Assembly (NCBI RefSeq): GCF_947494015.1
Contig: NZ_CANLTL010000014.1
Span: 1 to 64,000, forward strand
DNA from: an uncultured Cellulomonas sp.
GTDB lineage: Bacteria > Actinomycetota > Actinomycetes > Actinomycetales > Cellulomonadaceae
DNA length: 64,000 nucleotides
Direction: 5' to 3'
Shown: positions 54,360 through 63,073 of the stretch, piece by piece
Numbering within the stretch: position 1 is the stretch's first letter
How the letters are laid out: every line of letters starts with the position of its first letter
The notes under the pieces: generated by a model
What the model was told of the DNA's origin: nothing
The model's input: the letters and a program-made list of their open reading frames with translations, nothing else
The model's database searches: none
Made by a program: the position numbers and the translations under genes

Positions 54360-54889
54360 ACGGACATGCCGTGCGTCCGGTGCGCCCGGTGCGCGACGAG
54401 GTCCGCCAGGTGTGCGCCCCACTCGCGGGCACGCTCGGCCTCGCCGGACGCCAGCGGCCCCTGGGTGCCGTCCACCCAGAACGACTCCGCCGGGACGACC
54501 GGCTCGAACCCCAGGCGGCGCAGCCGGCGGTGGATGGCCTTGGCGGCCGACCCGGGGACACGCGGGCTCGCCACCCGGGTGTCGAAGGCGGCCGCGGCCA
54601 GCCCCGGCACGGCCGGCAGCACTCGCTCGAGCCACTCCCGGACGCCGTCGTCCACGCTCACCGTGGCGTGCGCCGCCTGCCGCGCGGCGTCCTGCCGGGT
54701 GGAGGACCGGCTCATGCCGAAGGCGTGCGTCGGTCCGCCGACCACGAGCAGGTCGGTGTCGACCAGGCACGTCGCGGTGCCGACCTCGACGAGGTCGACG
54801 TCCATGACGGGGAACAGCCCGTTGCCGATCGCTCGCGCGACGTCGCGCGTGGTGCCGAACATCGACTCGTAGACCACCAAGGCCTGCAT
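54356..54889 (-). CDS. Flavodoxin-family protein
   Basis: A 177-residue flavodoxin-like protein: VVYESMFGTTRDVARAIG is the FMN phosphate-binding loop, VVGGPTHAFGMSR the isoalloxazine loop. ATG 54889 has GGGAG 8 bases upstream. Coupled to the fourth Usp. It may carry electrons at low potential during anaerobic survival, or act as an FMN-binding sensor. Confidence 0.85.
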   Translation of the reverse strand: MQALVVYESMFGTTRDVARAIGNGLFPVMDVDLVEVGTATCLVDTDLLVVGGPTHAFGMSRSSTRQDAARQAAHATVSVDDGVREWLERVLPAVPGLAAAAFDTRVASPRVPGSAAKAIHRRLRRLGFEPVVPAESFWVDGTQGPLASGEAERAREWGAHLADLVAHRAHRTHGMSV

Positions 54890-54966
54890 GACGACCACTC
54901 CCGCCGGATCTCACTGCTGCCACCTGCTGTCCCCTCCAGGCTCGGCATCCCCGGGGGGCGCCACCA

Positions 54967-55015
54967 GGGACCAAGGACCCGGCCCGCCGCGGGGCGTCGC
55001 GGGGCCGAAGGTCCC
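54967..55015. promoter_or_regulatory. Two DosR/OsdR-like boxes between flavodoxin and PPDK genes
   Basis: GGGACCAAGGACCC (54967-54980) has GAGCCT (54943-54938, minus) 23 bases downstream, serving the flavodoxin-Usp unit. GGGCCGAAGGTCCC (55002-55015) has CACGGT (55039-55044, plus) 23 bases downstream, serving PPDK. Confidence 0.8.
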
Positions 55016-55076
55016 TGTCGCCGGCGCCGGCCGGGCGGCACGGTGGGGAGAGGTCGTGACGGTGCGACGGCCGCCC

Positions 55077-55140
55077 GTCGACCACACACACCGTGTCGAC
55101 CACACACACCGTGTCGACCACGCAGACCGTGTCGATCACC
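55077..55140 (+). repeat. 18-base tandem repeats in the PPDK leader
   Basis: GTCGACCACACACACCGT at 55077-55094 and 55095-55112, a variant at 55113-55130, and a partial copy at 55131-55140, ending 20 bases before the PPDK start. They lie in the 5' untranslated region predicted from the -10 at 55039. Confidence 0.9.
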
Positions 55141-55159
55141 GAACGTGCGGGAGGGCGTC

Positions 55160-57910
55160 ATGCCGAAGTACATCGTCGACTTCGCCGACGGGAACAAGGA
55201 CCTCGCCGACCTGCTCGGCGGCAAGGGTGCCAACCTCGCGGAGATGACCCGCCTGGGTCTGCCCGTGCCGCCCGGGTTCACCATCACCACGCAGGCCTGC
55301 CGCGCCTACCTGGCCGACGGGCACCTGCCGCCGGAGCTGCGGGTCGAGCTCACGATGGCGGTGCGCCGCCTGGAGGACGCCGTCGGCCGCGGGCTCGGCG
55401 ACGTGCACGACCCCCTGCTGGTCTCGGTGCGGTCCGGGGCGCGGTACTCGATGCCGGGGATGATGGAGACGGTGCTCAACGTCGGTCTCAACGACGCGAC
55501 CGTCCAGGGCCTGGCCAAAGGCTGCGGCGACGACCGGTTCGCGTGGGACTCCTACCGCCGGCTCATCCAGATGTTCGGCCGCACGGTGCTGGGGATCGAC
55601 GGTGACCGGTTCGCCGACGCGCTGGACGCCCTGAAGGCGGACCGTGGTGTCTCGGCGGACACGGACCTGACGGCCGACGAGCTCAGGCTCCTGGTCGAGC
55701 GGTTCAAGCACATCGTCCGGCAGGACGCCGGCCGCGACTTCCCCCAGCACGCCCGCGAGCAGCTGGACCTGGCCATCGCGGCGGTGTTCGGGTCGTGGAA
55801 CACCGACCGGGCCCGGCTCTACCGCCGTCGCGAGCGGATCCCGCACGACCTGGGCACCGCGGTCAACGTGGTGACCATGGTGTTCGGCAACCTCGGGCCG
55901 TCCTCCGGGACGGGGGTCTGCTTCACCCGCGACCCCGCGACCGGCAAGCCCGGCAGCTACGGGGACTACCTGCCCAACGCGCAGGGTGAGGACGTCGTCG
56001 CGGGCATCCGCAACACCCTCAGCCTGGCCGACCTCGCCGAGCTCGACCCCACGAGCTACGCGCAGCTGCGCCAGGCGATGCGGCGGCTGGAGACCCACTA
56101 CCGCGACCTGTGCGACATCGAGTTCACGATCGAGCGCGGCCGGCTGTGGATGCTGCAGACGCGGGTGGGCAAGCGCACGCCGGCGGCGGCGTTCCGGATC
56201 GCGAGCCAGCTCGTCGACGAGCACCTGGTGACACCGGACGAGGCGCTCGGCCGGGTCACCGGCCAGCAGCTCAGCCGGCTGATGTTCCCGCAGTTCGACG
56301 CGGATGCCGACCGTCGGCCGCTGACGCGCGGCATGGCGGCGTCCCCGGGCGCCGCGGTGGGCCGGGCGGTGCTCGACTCCGCCCGCGCCGAGGCGTGGGC
56401 CGCCGACGGACGCGACGTCGTCCTCGTCCGCCGGGAGACCAACCCGGACGACCTCGGCGGGATGATCGCCGCCGCGGGCGTCCTCACCACGCGCGGCGGC
56501 AAGACGTCGCACGCGGCGGTGGTCGCCCGCGGCATGGGCACGACGTGCGTCGTCGGCGCCGAGGAGGTGCAGGTCGACCTCGCGGCACGGTGCTTCTCGG
56601 TCGGCAGCACGGTCGTCCACGAGGGCGACGTCATCGCGATCGACGGCGGCACCGGCGAGGTCTTCCTCGGCGCGGTCCCCGTCGTGGCGTCCCCGGTGGT
56701 GCGCTACCTCGACGAGGGGCTGGAGTCCGCCCTGGCGCACGCCCGGGACGACGACACCCGCGAGCTCGTGCGGGCCGTCGACCGGCTGCTGCGCCACGCC
56801 GACGCGGTCCGGCGTCTGCACGTGCACGCGAACGCCGACACCGCCGCCGACGCGCGCCGCGCCCGGGGATGGGGCGCCCAGGGCGTCGGGCTGTGCCGGA
56901 CGGAGCACATGTTCCTCGGCGAGCGCCGGGTCCTCGTCGAACGGCTGATCCTCGCCACCGACGACGCCGAGCGTCAGGCCGCGCTGGACGCGCTGCTGCC
57001 GCTGCAGCGGGCGGACTTCGTCGCGCTGCTGGCCGAGATGGACGGGCTGCCGACGACGATCCGGCTCATCGACCCGCCGCTGCACGAGTTCCTGCCGGAC
57101 CTCACCGAGCTCTCGGTCCGGGTCGCGGTCGCGGACGACCGCGTCGCGCGCGGCGCACCGAGCGACGACCCGGACGCCCTGGCCCGCGACCACCGGCTGC
57201 TGACCGCGGTCCGGCGCATGCACGAGGCCAACCCGATGCTGGGGCTGCGGGGCGTGCGGCTGGGGCTCGTGGTCCCCGGCCTGTTCGCGCTGCAGGTCCG
57301 GGCGGTCGCCGAGGCGGTCGCCCGACGGGTCGACGACGGCGGGGAGCCCCGCGCCGAGATCATGGTCCCGCTGGCGGCGTCCGTCATGGAGCTGCAGCTC
57401 GTGCGGGACGAGGCCGAGCGCGTCATCGCGGCCGTGTCCGCCGAGACCGGCGTGCCGCTGCGGATCCCGATCGGCGCGATGATCGAGCTGCCCCGGGCCG
57501 CCCTCACCGCCGACCGGATGGCGGCCGCCGCGGAGTTCTTCTCCTTCGGCACGAACGACCTCACCCAGACCACCTGGGGGTTCAGCCGCGACGACGTGGA
57601 AGGGGCGTTCTTCGCCGAGTACACCGACCTCGGCGTGCTGACCGTCTCCCCGTTCGAGACGATCGACCGCCGCGGCGTGGGCCGGCTCGTGCGGATCGCG
57701 GTCGACGAGGGACGCACCGTTCGCCCCGACCTCGTGCTCGGCGTGTGCGGTGAGCACGGCGGGGACCCGGAGTCGGTGCACTTCTTCCACGACGCGGGAC
57801 TGGACTACGTCTCGTGCTCGCCGTTCCGCGTGCCGGTCGCCCGCCTGGAGGCGGGCCGGGCCGCGGTCGTCGCCTCTGCCGGCTCCGCCGGCGGCGCCGA
57901 CACCCGCTGA
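55160..57910 (+). CDS. ppdK: Pyruvate, phosphate dikinase
   Basis: A 916-residue PPDK of full length. Seen: N-terminal ATP-grasp part (GGKGANLAEMTRLGLPVPPGF), phosphohistidine H451 in GGKTSHAAVVARG, PEP/pyruvate barrel with VGLCRTEHMF, and C863 in LGVCGEHGGD. It interconverts pyruvate + ATP + phosphate and PEP + AMP + pyrophosphate; in energy-poor cells it can save ATP by using pyrophosphate in glycolysis. PPDK also belongs to the OsdR cluster of Streptomyces. GGGAGG precedes ATG. The S33 hydrolase follows by 34 bases. Confidence 0.95.
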   Translation: MPKYIVDFADGNKDLADLLGGKGANLAEMTRLGLPVPPGFTITTQACRAYLADGHLPPELRVELTMAVRRLEDAVGRGLGDVHDPLLVSVRSGARYSMPGMMETVLNVGLNDATVQGLAKGCGDDRFAWDSYRRLIQMFGRTVLGIDGDRFADALDALKADRGVSADTDLTADELRLLVERFKHIVRQDAGRDFPQHAREQLDLAIAAVFGSWNTDRARLYRRRERIPHDLGTAVNVVTMVFGNLGPSSGTGVCFTRDPATGKPGSYGDYLPNAQGEDVVAGIRNTLSLADLAELDPTSYAQLRQAMRRLETHYRDLCDIEFTIERGRLWMLQTRVGKRTPAAAFRIASQLVDEHLVTPDEALGRVTGQQLSRLMFPQFDADADRRPLTRGMAASPGAAVGRAVLDSARAEAWAADGRDVVLVRRETNPDDLGGMIAAAGVLTTRGGKTSHAAVVARGMGTTCVVGAEEVQVDLAARCFSVGSTVVHEGDVIAIDGGTGEVFLGAVPVVASPVVRYLDEGLESALAHARDDDTRELVRAVDRLLRHADAVRRLHVHANADTAADARRARGWGAQGVGLCRTEHMFLGERRVLVERLILATDDAERQAALDALLPLQRADFVALLAEMDGLPTTIRLIDPPLHEFLPDLTELSVRVAVADDRVARGAPSDDPDALARDHRLLTAVRRMHEANPMLGLRGVRLGLVVPGLFALQVRAVAEAVARRVDDGGEPRAEIMVPLAASVMELQLVRDEAERVIAAVSAETGVPLRIPIGAMIELPRAALTADRMAAAAEFFSFGTNDLTQTTWGFSRDDVEGAFFAEYTDLGVLTVSPFETIDRRGVGRLVRIAVDEGRTVRPDLVLGVCGEHGGDPESVHFFHDAGLDYVSCSPFRVPVARLEAGRAAVVASAGSAGGADTR

Positions 57911-57944
57911 GGACCACCACCGTCGTCCCTCCACGGAGGTCGTC

Positions 57945-59522
57945 ATGGCCAGCACCCTGCACCCGACGCGAGCGCCGGCACGGACGCCGCGACGGGCCGG
58001 CCGTCCGACGGCGCCCCCGCGGCGGCTCACCCGGCGGTCGACCGGCCGCCGGTGGCGCCCGGCCGGCGCCGCGGTCCTGCTCGCCGGCGCGGCCGGCGTC
58101 GTCACCGGGCAGCTCATGCCGCTCGGCCCCACGTCGGCCGGGACGGCGCTGGCGGTGATGGCCACCGGCGCCGTCCTCGGGGCGGCCGGCGGCCGGGCGG
58201 TGCGCTCGGCGTGGTCGGTGGTCCCGCTGGCGGCCGTGCACCTGGCCGCCCTGGAGATCGCGCGCAGCGACCTGCTGCTGCCCACGGTGCACGACCTGCG
58301 GCCCGGCTCGACCTGGTGGCTGCTGGTCCAGCTGCTGGGGCGCGGCCTGCACGGCGTGCTGCTGCTGCTGCCGATGGTGCTCGCGGCGCGGCTGACCTCG
58401 CGCGCCGGGCGCGGCGACGCGCCGGCCCGCCACCCCCGGGCGTCCACGGCGACCACCGGCCTCGTCGGGGTGCTGGTGGCCGTGCTCGCCGTCCTGGTCG
58501 CGCTGCCGGCCACGACACCCCCCGTGCGCGACGCCGACGGGCAGGTGGTGCCCGGGAGCATCGCGACCCTGGACACCGTCGTCCTGGGTGGGGACCCGCA
58601 CACGGTGATGATCCGGGCGGCCGATCCGGACGCGCCCGTCCTGCTGTACCTGTCCGGTGGCCCCGGCCAGTCCGACCTCGCGCTCGCCCGGGTCCTGTCC
58701 GAGCCGTGGGTCGACGACGTCGTGTTCGCCACCTTCGACCAGCGGGGCAACGGCACCTCGTACCCCGCGCTGCTGCCGACGCGGGACGCGACGCTGGCGC
58801 GTGCGGTGGCCGACGTCGCGGAGCTCGCCGAGTACCTGCGCGCCCGCTTCGACGAGGACAAGGTGATCCTCCTGGGGGAGTCGTGGGGGACCCTGCTCGG
58901 CGTGCTGACGGTGCAGCAGCGGCCGGACCTGTTCCACGCCTACCTCGGCAGCGGTCAGATGGTCGACGTCGCCGAGACCGACCGGCGCATCTTCCGCGAC
59001 CTGGTCGCCCACGCCCGGCGCACCGGTGACGAGCAGCTCGCGGCGCTGACGCGCCGGATCGGCGAGCCGCCGTACGCGGACGAGCCGTGGGCCAACGCCG
59101 AGGTCATGGCCGCCTACGGCTACCTGTACGACCCCTACACGCCGCCGGCCGGCTACCGGGCCCGTGGCGCGGCGTCGGGCCTGGACGGGTTCGGCCTGCG
59201 CGGGGTCGAGTACACCCTGACCGACAAGGTCGACGTGCTGCGGGGGCTGGTCGACACCTTCTCGGTCCTGTACCCCCAGATCCAGGACCTCGACCTGCGC
59301 GACGACGTGCCGCAGCTGGGGGTGCCGGTGTTCGTCCTGGACGGCGCCGCCGAGCTGGACGGGCGGCGGGACCTCGCCCTGGAGTGGTTCGACACGCTGG
59401 ATGCTCCGAGCAAGCGTCTGGTGAGCTTCCCGGACGCGGCCCACGCCGTCGCCTTCGAGCAGGCCGACGCCGTCGACCTGCTGCTCGAGCGGGAGGTCCT
59501 GCCGCTGGTCGGTCAGGGGTAG
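57945..59522 (+). CDS. Membrane-anchored S33-type alpha/beta-hydrolase
   Basis: A 525-residue protein: basic N-terminus, about five helices in the first 190 residues (AGAAVLLAGAAGVVTGQL, LLVQLLGRGLHGVLLLL, LVGVLVAVLAVLVALPA), then an extracellular alpha/beta-hydrolase domain with SGGPGQSD (oxyanion), nucleophile in LLGESWGT, and a terminal histidine in PDAAHAVAF. The layout is like proline iminopeptidase. CGGAGG precedes ATG 57945. Peptide or lipid-ester hydrolysis at the cell surface is possible. Confidence 0.83.
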   Translation: MASTLHPTRAPARTPRRAGRPTAPPRRLTRRSTGRRWRPAGAAVLLAGAAGVVTGQLMPLGPTSAGTALAVMATGAVLGAAGGRAVRSAWSVVPLAAVHLAALEIARSDLLLPTVHDLRPGSTWWLLVQLLGRGLHGVLLLLPMVLAARLTSRAGRGDAPARHPRASTATTGLVGVLVAVLAVLVALPATTPPVRDADGQVVPGSIATLDTVVLGGDPHTVMIRAADPDAPVLLYLSGGPGQSDLALARVLSEPWVDDVVFATFDQRGNGTSYPALLPTRDATLARAVADVAELAEYLRARFDEDKVILLGESWGTLLGVLTVQQRPDLFHAYLGSGQMVDVAETDRRIFRDLVAHARRTGDEQLAALTRRIGEPPYADEPWANAEVMAAYGYLYDPYTPPAGYRARGAASGLDGFGLRGVEYTLTDKVDVLRGLVDTFSVLYPQIQDLDLRDDVPQLGVPVFVLDGAAELDGRRDLALEWFDTLDAPSKRLVSFPDAAHAVAFEQADAVDLLLEREVLPLVGQG

Positions 59523-59878
59523 GCCAGCGCCGCCCGGCCGTCCGTCCGGCCGGCCGCCGCCGGCCGCTCGAACCGCACCGCCCACGGGTGCGCACCGCGC
59601 CCGCACGCGATCCAGCCGTCACGCTGGATGTCGCGTCGCAGGGTGTGCAGCGCGCGGTTCATCCCCGGGGCGACGTCCTCCCGGGGGTCGCCGCCCTCGC
59701 CCGGTCGGGGACCGGGGAACGGCGGGCTGACGTAGAGCAGCCGACCACCCCGGCGTGCCACGAAGCGCAGCACGGTCGCCGCGTCGCCCGGGACCGGCCG
59801 CGCCGACGGCGCCCCCCGAGCGCCCGCACGAGGGCAGTGCTCGAGCTCGATCACCAGGGTGTCGGTGCATGCGTCCAT
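59513..59878 (-). CDS. Small hypothetical protein, probably leaderless
   Basis: A 121-residue soluble frame (VLRFVARRGGRLLYVSPPFP, NRALHTLRRDIQRDGWIACG, GAHPWAVRFERP) with no recognised family. No ribosome site precedes ATG 59878, but GATCGT (59890-59885) at 23 bases from a regulon box puts the transcript start at the ATG itself, so leaderless translation fits. Convergent with the S33 hydrolase, overlapping it by 10 bases. Confidence 0.6.
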   Translation of the reverse strand: MDACTDTLVIELEHCPRAGARGAPSARPVPGDAATVLRFVARRGGRLLYVSPPFPGPRPGEGGDPREDVAPGMNRALHTLRRDIQRDGWIACGRGAHPWAVRFERPAAAGRTDGRAALAYP

Positions 59879-59913
59879 GCACCCACGATCGCCTGCCGGT
59901 GCACTGCCCTCCA

Positions 59914-59927
59914 GGGGCGGAGGTCCC
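59914..59927. promoter_or_regulatory. DosR/OsdR-like box upstream of the 121-residue protein
   Basis: GGGGCGGAGGTCCC, 36 bases before 59878, with GATCGT 23 bases downstream on the minus strand. Confidence 0.62.
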
Positions 59928-59968
59928 GACCGGGGCGTGCACGCGAGCGGCCCCGCGGGCGGACCCGC

Positions 59969-60844
59969 TCAGTGCAGGGCGTCGTCGTGCACGACCAGCA
60001 CCGTGACGGTCGCGGCCCGGACGACCTCGCTGCTCACCGCGCCCAGCAGCATCCCGCGGAAGGCGCCGAGACCGCGCGAGCCCACCACGAGGAGGCCCGC
60101 GTCCGCCGACGCGTGGACCAGGGCGTGCACCGGGTCGTCGTCGACGAGGTCGAGGCGGACGTCGAGCCCCGGATGCTCCGCGCGCAGACCCGCCACCACG
60201 GCCTCGGCGGCACGACGCGTCGGGTCGTCGGCGTCGGCGGTGGCCAGCGGGGACAGGAACATCAGACCGTCGGTGCCGTACGGCACCTGCGTCGGCCGGC
60301 CGTGCACGACGACCAGCGCGACGCCGCGCAGCACGGCCTCCCGGGCCGCGACGTGAGCGGCCGCGACCGAGGAGGTGGAGCCGTCGACACCCACGACGAC
60401 CGGGGCGGCCCGGTGGGCGAGGTCGCGCACCACCGCGACCGGGCAGCGTCCGTGCGCGGCGAGGTGGGCGCTGATCCGGCCGATCCGGGGGCTCTCGGAG
60501 TGGCCCCGCGCGCCGACCACGAGGAGCTGGGCGTCCTCGCTGACGGAGCGCAGCATCGGCACCGTCGGGCCGTGCAGCAGCCGGGTGGTGACCGGCAGCC
60601 CGGGCCGTCGGGCGGTGGCCTGGCGCGTGGCGTCGGCGAGGTACTGCGCGGCCTCGTCGCCCCACCGCACGTCGCCGACCACCGGGTACCAGCTCGCCTG
60701 GGTGTACTCGTGCGGGTCCTGGTAGGCCCGGGCGAGCACGGCCTCGGCTCCACGCAGCTCGGCCTCGGCGAGTCCCCAGTCGAGCGTCCGCCGGCTGTGC
60801 GGCGACCCGTCGACGGCGATGACCACGGCACCCTCGGGTCGCAT
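59969..60844 (-). CDS. Tandem universal stress protein, fifth copy
   Basis: 291 residues, close paralogue of 38377-39252 (same length; VVIAVDGSPHSRRTLDWGL, EYTQASWYP, LLHGPTVPMLRSVSED). Domain 1 nucleotide loop GARGHSESPRIGRIS is degenerate; domain 2 GSRGLGAFRGMLLGA keeps the glycines. GAGGAGG precedes ATG 60844; its box lies at almost the same distance as in the paralogue. Confidence 0.92.
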   Translation of the reverse strand: MRPEGAVVIAVDGSPHSRRTLDWGLAEAELRGAEAVLARAYQDPHEYTQASWYPVVGDVRWGDEAAQYLADATRQATARRPGLPVTTRLLHGPTVPMLRSVSEDAQLLVVGARGHSESPRIGRISAHLAAHGRCPVAVVRDLAHRAAPVVVGVDGSTSSVAAAHVAAREAVLRGVALVVVHGRPTQVPYGTDGLMFLSPLATADADDPTRRAAEAVVAGLRAEHPGLDVRLDLVDDDPVHALVHASADAGLLVVGSRGLGAFRGMLLGAVSSEVVRAATVTVLVVHDDALH

Positions 60845-60920
60845 CGCGACCTCCTCGCCTCCGGGGCCCGCCGGCACGGGTCCCTGCTGACCAGGATGGT
60901 GGCGCCGGGACGCGGGCGGC

Positions 60921-60934
60921 AGGGACTTCGGTCC
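60921..60934. promoter_or_regulatory. DosR/OsdR-like box upstream of the fifth Usp
   Basis: GGGACTTCGGTCCC, identical to the box at 39328, 77 bases before 60844, with CATCCT (60898-60893, minus) 22 bases downstream. Confidence 0.82.
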
Positions 60935-60935
60935 C

Positions 60936-61394
60936 TCACCGGTCGGCCGCCCGACGCCAGCCGCGGCGTCGGGCGTCGCTCCCCAGCGCGGCCAGGGTCA
61001 CCGCCGCCGCGCCGAAGACCGCCTGCAGGGGGTGCGGGCCGATGAACGGGACCTGCACGACCAGCTCCACCGCCAGGGCACCGGCGGCCAGGAGCACCAC
61101 GTCGGGTGCGTGCGGGGAGCGCCGGGCCGCCAGCAGCGCGGCCGCCCCCGACGGCACGGCGACGGTGCCGGCGAGCCAGACACCCGGCAGGACCCAGCTG
61201 GACAGCCCGAGCGGTGCGATCGCCGCCACGGGAGGTGTCCCGAGGCCGGCGACGAGCGCGGCGGCGCCACCGAGGCCGGCGACTGCGACGAGTGACTCGG
61301 CGGCGATCAGCACGCGGCGGTGCGGGAAGCACCCAGCAAAGGACGGCGGGGTGCCGACGGCGGTGGTGCCAGCGGACCGACCGGAGCTCATCAT
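60936..61394 (-). CDS. Hypothetical four-helix membrane protein
   Basis: A 152-residue protein with four hydrophobic segments (LIAAESLVAVAGLGGAAALVA, WVLPGVWLAGTVAVPSGAAA region, VVLLAAGALAVELVVQVPFI, LQAVFGAAAVTLAAL). GGGAGGG lies 8 bases before ATG 61394; GTG three bases upstream is an alternative. The third helix has a glutamate and HP follows it. No family recognised; actinobacterial small membrane proteins like this often accompany Usp genes. Divergent from WS/DGAT. Confidence 0.7.
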   Translation of the reverse strand: MMSSGRSAGTTAVGTPPSFAGCFPHRRVLIAAESLVAVAGLGGAAALVAGLGTPPVAAIAPLGLSSWVLPGVWLAGTVAVPSGAAALLAARRSPHAPDVVLLAAGALAVELVVQVPFIGPHPLQAVFGAAAVTLAALGSDARRRGWRRAADR

Positions 61395-61488
61395 CACGGC
61401 AGCCCTCCCGTGTCGAGGTGGGGGACGAGCGACGCGGACGTCGGGCCGCTCCGCCCTCAGGTCTGCCACCTCGCTCGACCGGTCACCA

Positions 61489-61502
61489 GGGACGAACGGC
61501 TC
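61489..61502. promoter_or_regulatory. DosR/OsdR-like box between the membrane protein and WS/DGAT genes
   Basis: GGGACGAACGGCTC, 95 bases before 61394 and 148 before 61650. AGACCT (61464-61459, minus) is 24 bases downstream, as in the DUF4389 promoter. Confidence 0.72.
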
Positions 61503-61649
61503 ATCCTGGCCCTCGGCGCCGTGCCCGAGCTGCCCGGCGGTCACCCGGGGCACCACGCCGGGGCGACGCCGGCCGTGATCGTGCCGTTGGTCCCTGGCGG
61601 CACCGGAGCGACCCGGCTGAGGTGGAGGGGACCGGGGGAGGAGGGACAC

Positions 61650-63038
61650 ATGGACGCGGTGCGCGCCTCGGCACCCAGGGTCGCCGTGGACCGGCTGCGC
61701 CCCGGCGACGTCCTCGAGCTCGCGACCGACGTCGGGCCCGCCCCGTCGAACGTCGGGGCGCTGCTCCTGCTGAGCGGCGACGTGCCGGCCGACGCCGTGC
61801 AGGACGCGCTCGTGGACCGGCTCGGACGCGTCCGGCGGCTGGCCGACCGGGTCGTCAGCCCCCCGCGCCCGCTGGGGCGCCCGTACTGGGCCCGCGACCC
61901 GGGGTTCGACGTCCGCGACCACCTCTCGCAGCTCCGGTGCGTGCGGACCGACGACGACGCGCTGCTCGCCGTCGCCACCGACGCGGTGACGTCCCCGCTG
62001 CCCCGTCACCGCCCGCTGTGGCGGGTGTCGGTGCTCGTGGGGCCGGCCGGCACGGCGGTGGGCGTCGTGGTCGTCCTGCACCACGTCATCACGGACGGCG
62101 TCGGGGGCCTGGTCCTGCTCGCGCGCCTCGCCGACGGCGTGGACGTCGCGGCGCGCCACGACACCGCCGGCTCGCGGCGCGGGCCGACCACCGGAGCGCT
62201 CGCCCGGGACGTGCTCGCCCGGGCGCTGGCCGGGCTGCGGGGGGCGCCGGCGTCGGCGCGGCTCCTGGCACGGGGCGCGGTCGAGCTCGGGGTCTCGGGC
62301 CACGGCGCCGTGCTGGCCCCACGGACCTCGGTCAACGCCCCGACGGGACCCTGTCGCCGGGTCACCGTGGTCGACGTCGACCTCGTCGGGGTGCGGCAGG
62401 CCTCACGCCGGCACGACGCGACGGTCAACGACGTCCTGCTGGTCGCGGTCGCGGGCGCGCTCGGTCGGCTGCTCGCCGGGCGGGGCGAGCACCCGCCCGA
62501 GCTGGTGGTGTCCGTGCCGGTGTCCGGCAGGCCGTCCGGCCGTGACGACCTGGGCAACGACGTCGGCGTGATGCCCGTGCGGGTCCCGGTGCACGGGACG
62601 CGTGCGGAGCGGCTCGCGTGCGTGAGCCGCCGGACCCGGGCGCAGAAGGCGGCGGGCCGCGGCTCCTCCAGCGCCCTGGTCGGGCCGGCGTTCCGGCTCC
62701 TCGCCCGGCTCGGGCTCTTCCCCGCCCTCATCGACCGCCAGCGCCTGGTCAACACCTTCCTGTCCGACGTGCGCGGGCCGTCCCAGCCCCTGCTCCTCAG
62801 CGGCGCACCGGTCGTCCGGACGATCCCGCTCGTCGTCAGTGCCGGCAACGTCGCCGTGGCGTTCGCGGCGCTGTCGTACGCGGGACGCCTCACCGTGTCC
62901 GTGGTCGTCGACCCCGAGCTCGTGCCCGACCTCGAGGTCCTGCGGGCCGGGCTGGAGGACGAGCTGCGGGACGTGCTGCGGGACGTGCTGCCCCGCGGTG
63001 GCGCGCAGGACGGCGTCCTGCACGAGCCAGGCGCCTGA
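61650..63038 (+). CDS. Wax ester synthase/diacylglycerol acyltransferase (WS/DGAT)
   Basis: A 462-residue bifunctional acyltransferase. The active-site HHVITDG (residues 144-150) fits HHxxxDG; VNDVLLVAVAGALGRLL, the GNDVGVMPVRVPV (structural GN) and NTFLSDVRGPS motifs are conserved. GGAGGAGG precedes ATG 61650. It makes triacylglycerol or wax esters as storage lipid at the membrane. In Mycobacterium tuberculosis the main such enzyme, Tgs1, is under DosR, which matches its place here. Confidence 0.92.
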   Translation: MDAVRASAPRVAVDRLRPGDVLELATDVGPAPSNVGALLLLSGDVPADAVQDALVDRLGRVRRLADRVVSPPRPLGRPYWARDPGFDVRDHLSQLRCVRTDDDALLAVATDAVTSPLPRHRPLWRVSVLVGPAGTAVGVVVVLHHVITDGVGGLVLLARLADGVDVAARHDTAGSRRGPTTGALARDVLARALAGLRGAPASARLLARGAVELGVSGHGAVLAPRTSVNAPTGPCRRVTVVDVDLVGVRQASRRHDATVNDVLLVAVAGALGRLLAGRGEHPPELVVSVPVSGRPSGRDDLGNDVGVMPVRVPVHGTRAERLACVSRRTRAQKAAGRGSSSALVGPAFRLLARLGLFPALIDRQRLVNTFLSDVRGPSQPLLLSGAPVVRTIPLVVSAGNVAVAFAALSYAGRLTVSVVVDPELVPDLEVLRAGLEDELRDVLRDVLPRGGAQDGVLHEPGA

Positions 63039-63073
63039 CCGCCGCGGGGGTGGCGTCGGCGTGCCGAGCGGGC

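Noticed and set aside
55077-55140. Possible CRISPR array
   Set aside because: The 18-base units are head-to-tail with no spacers between them, and no cas genes are nearby.
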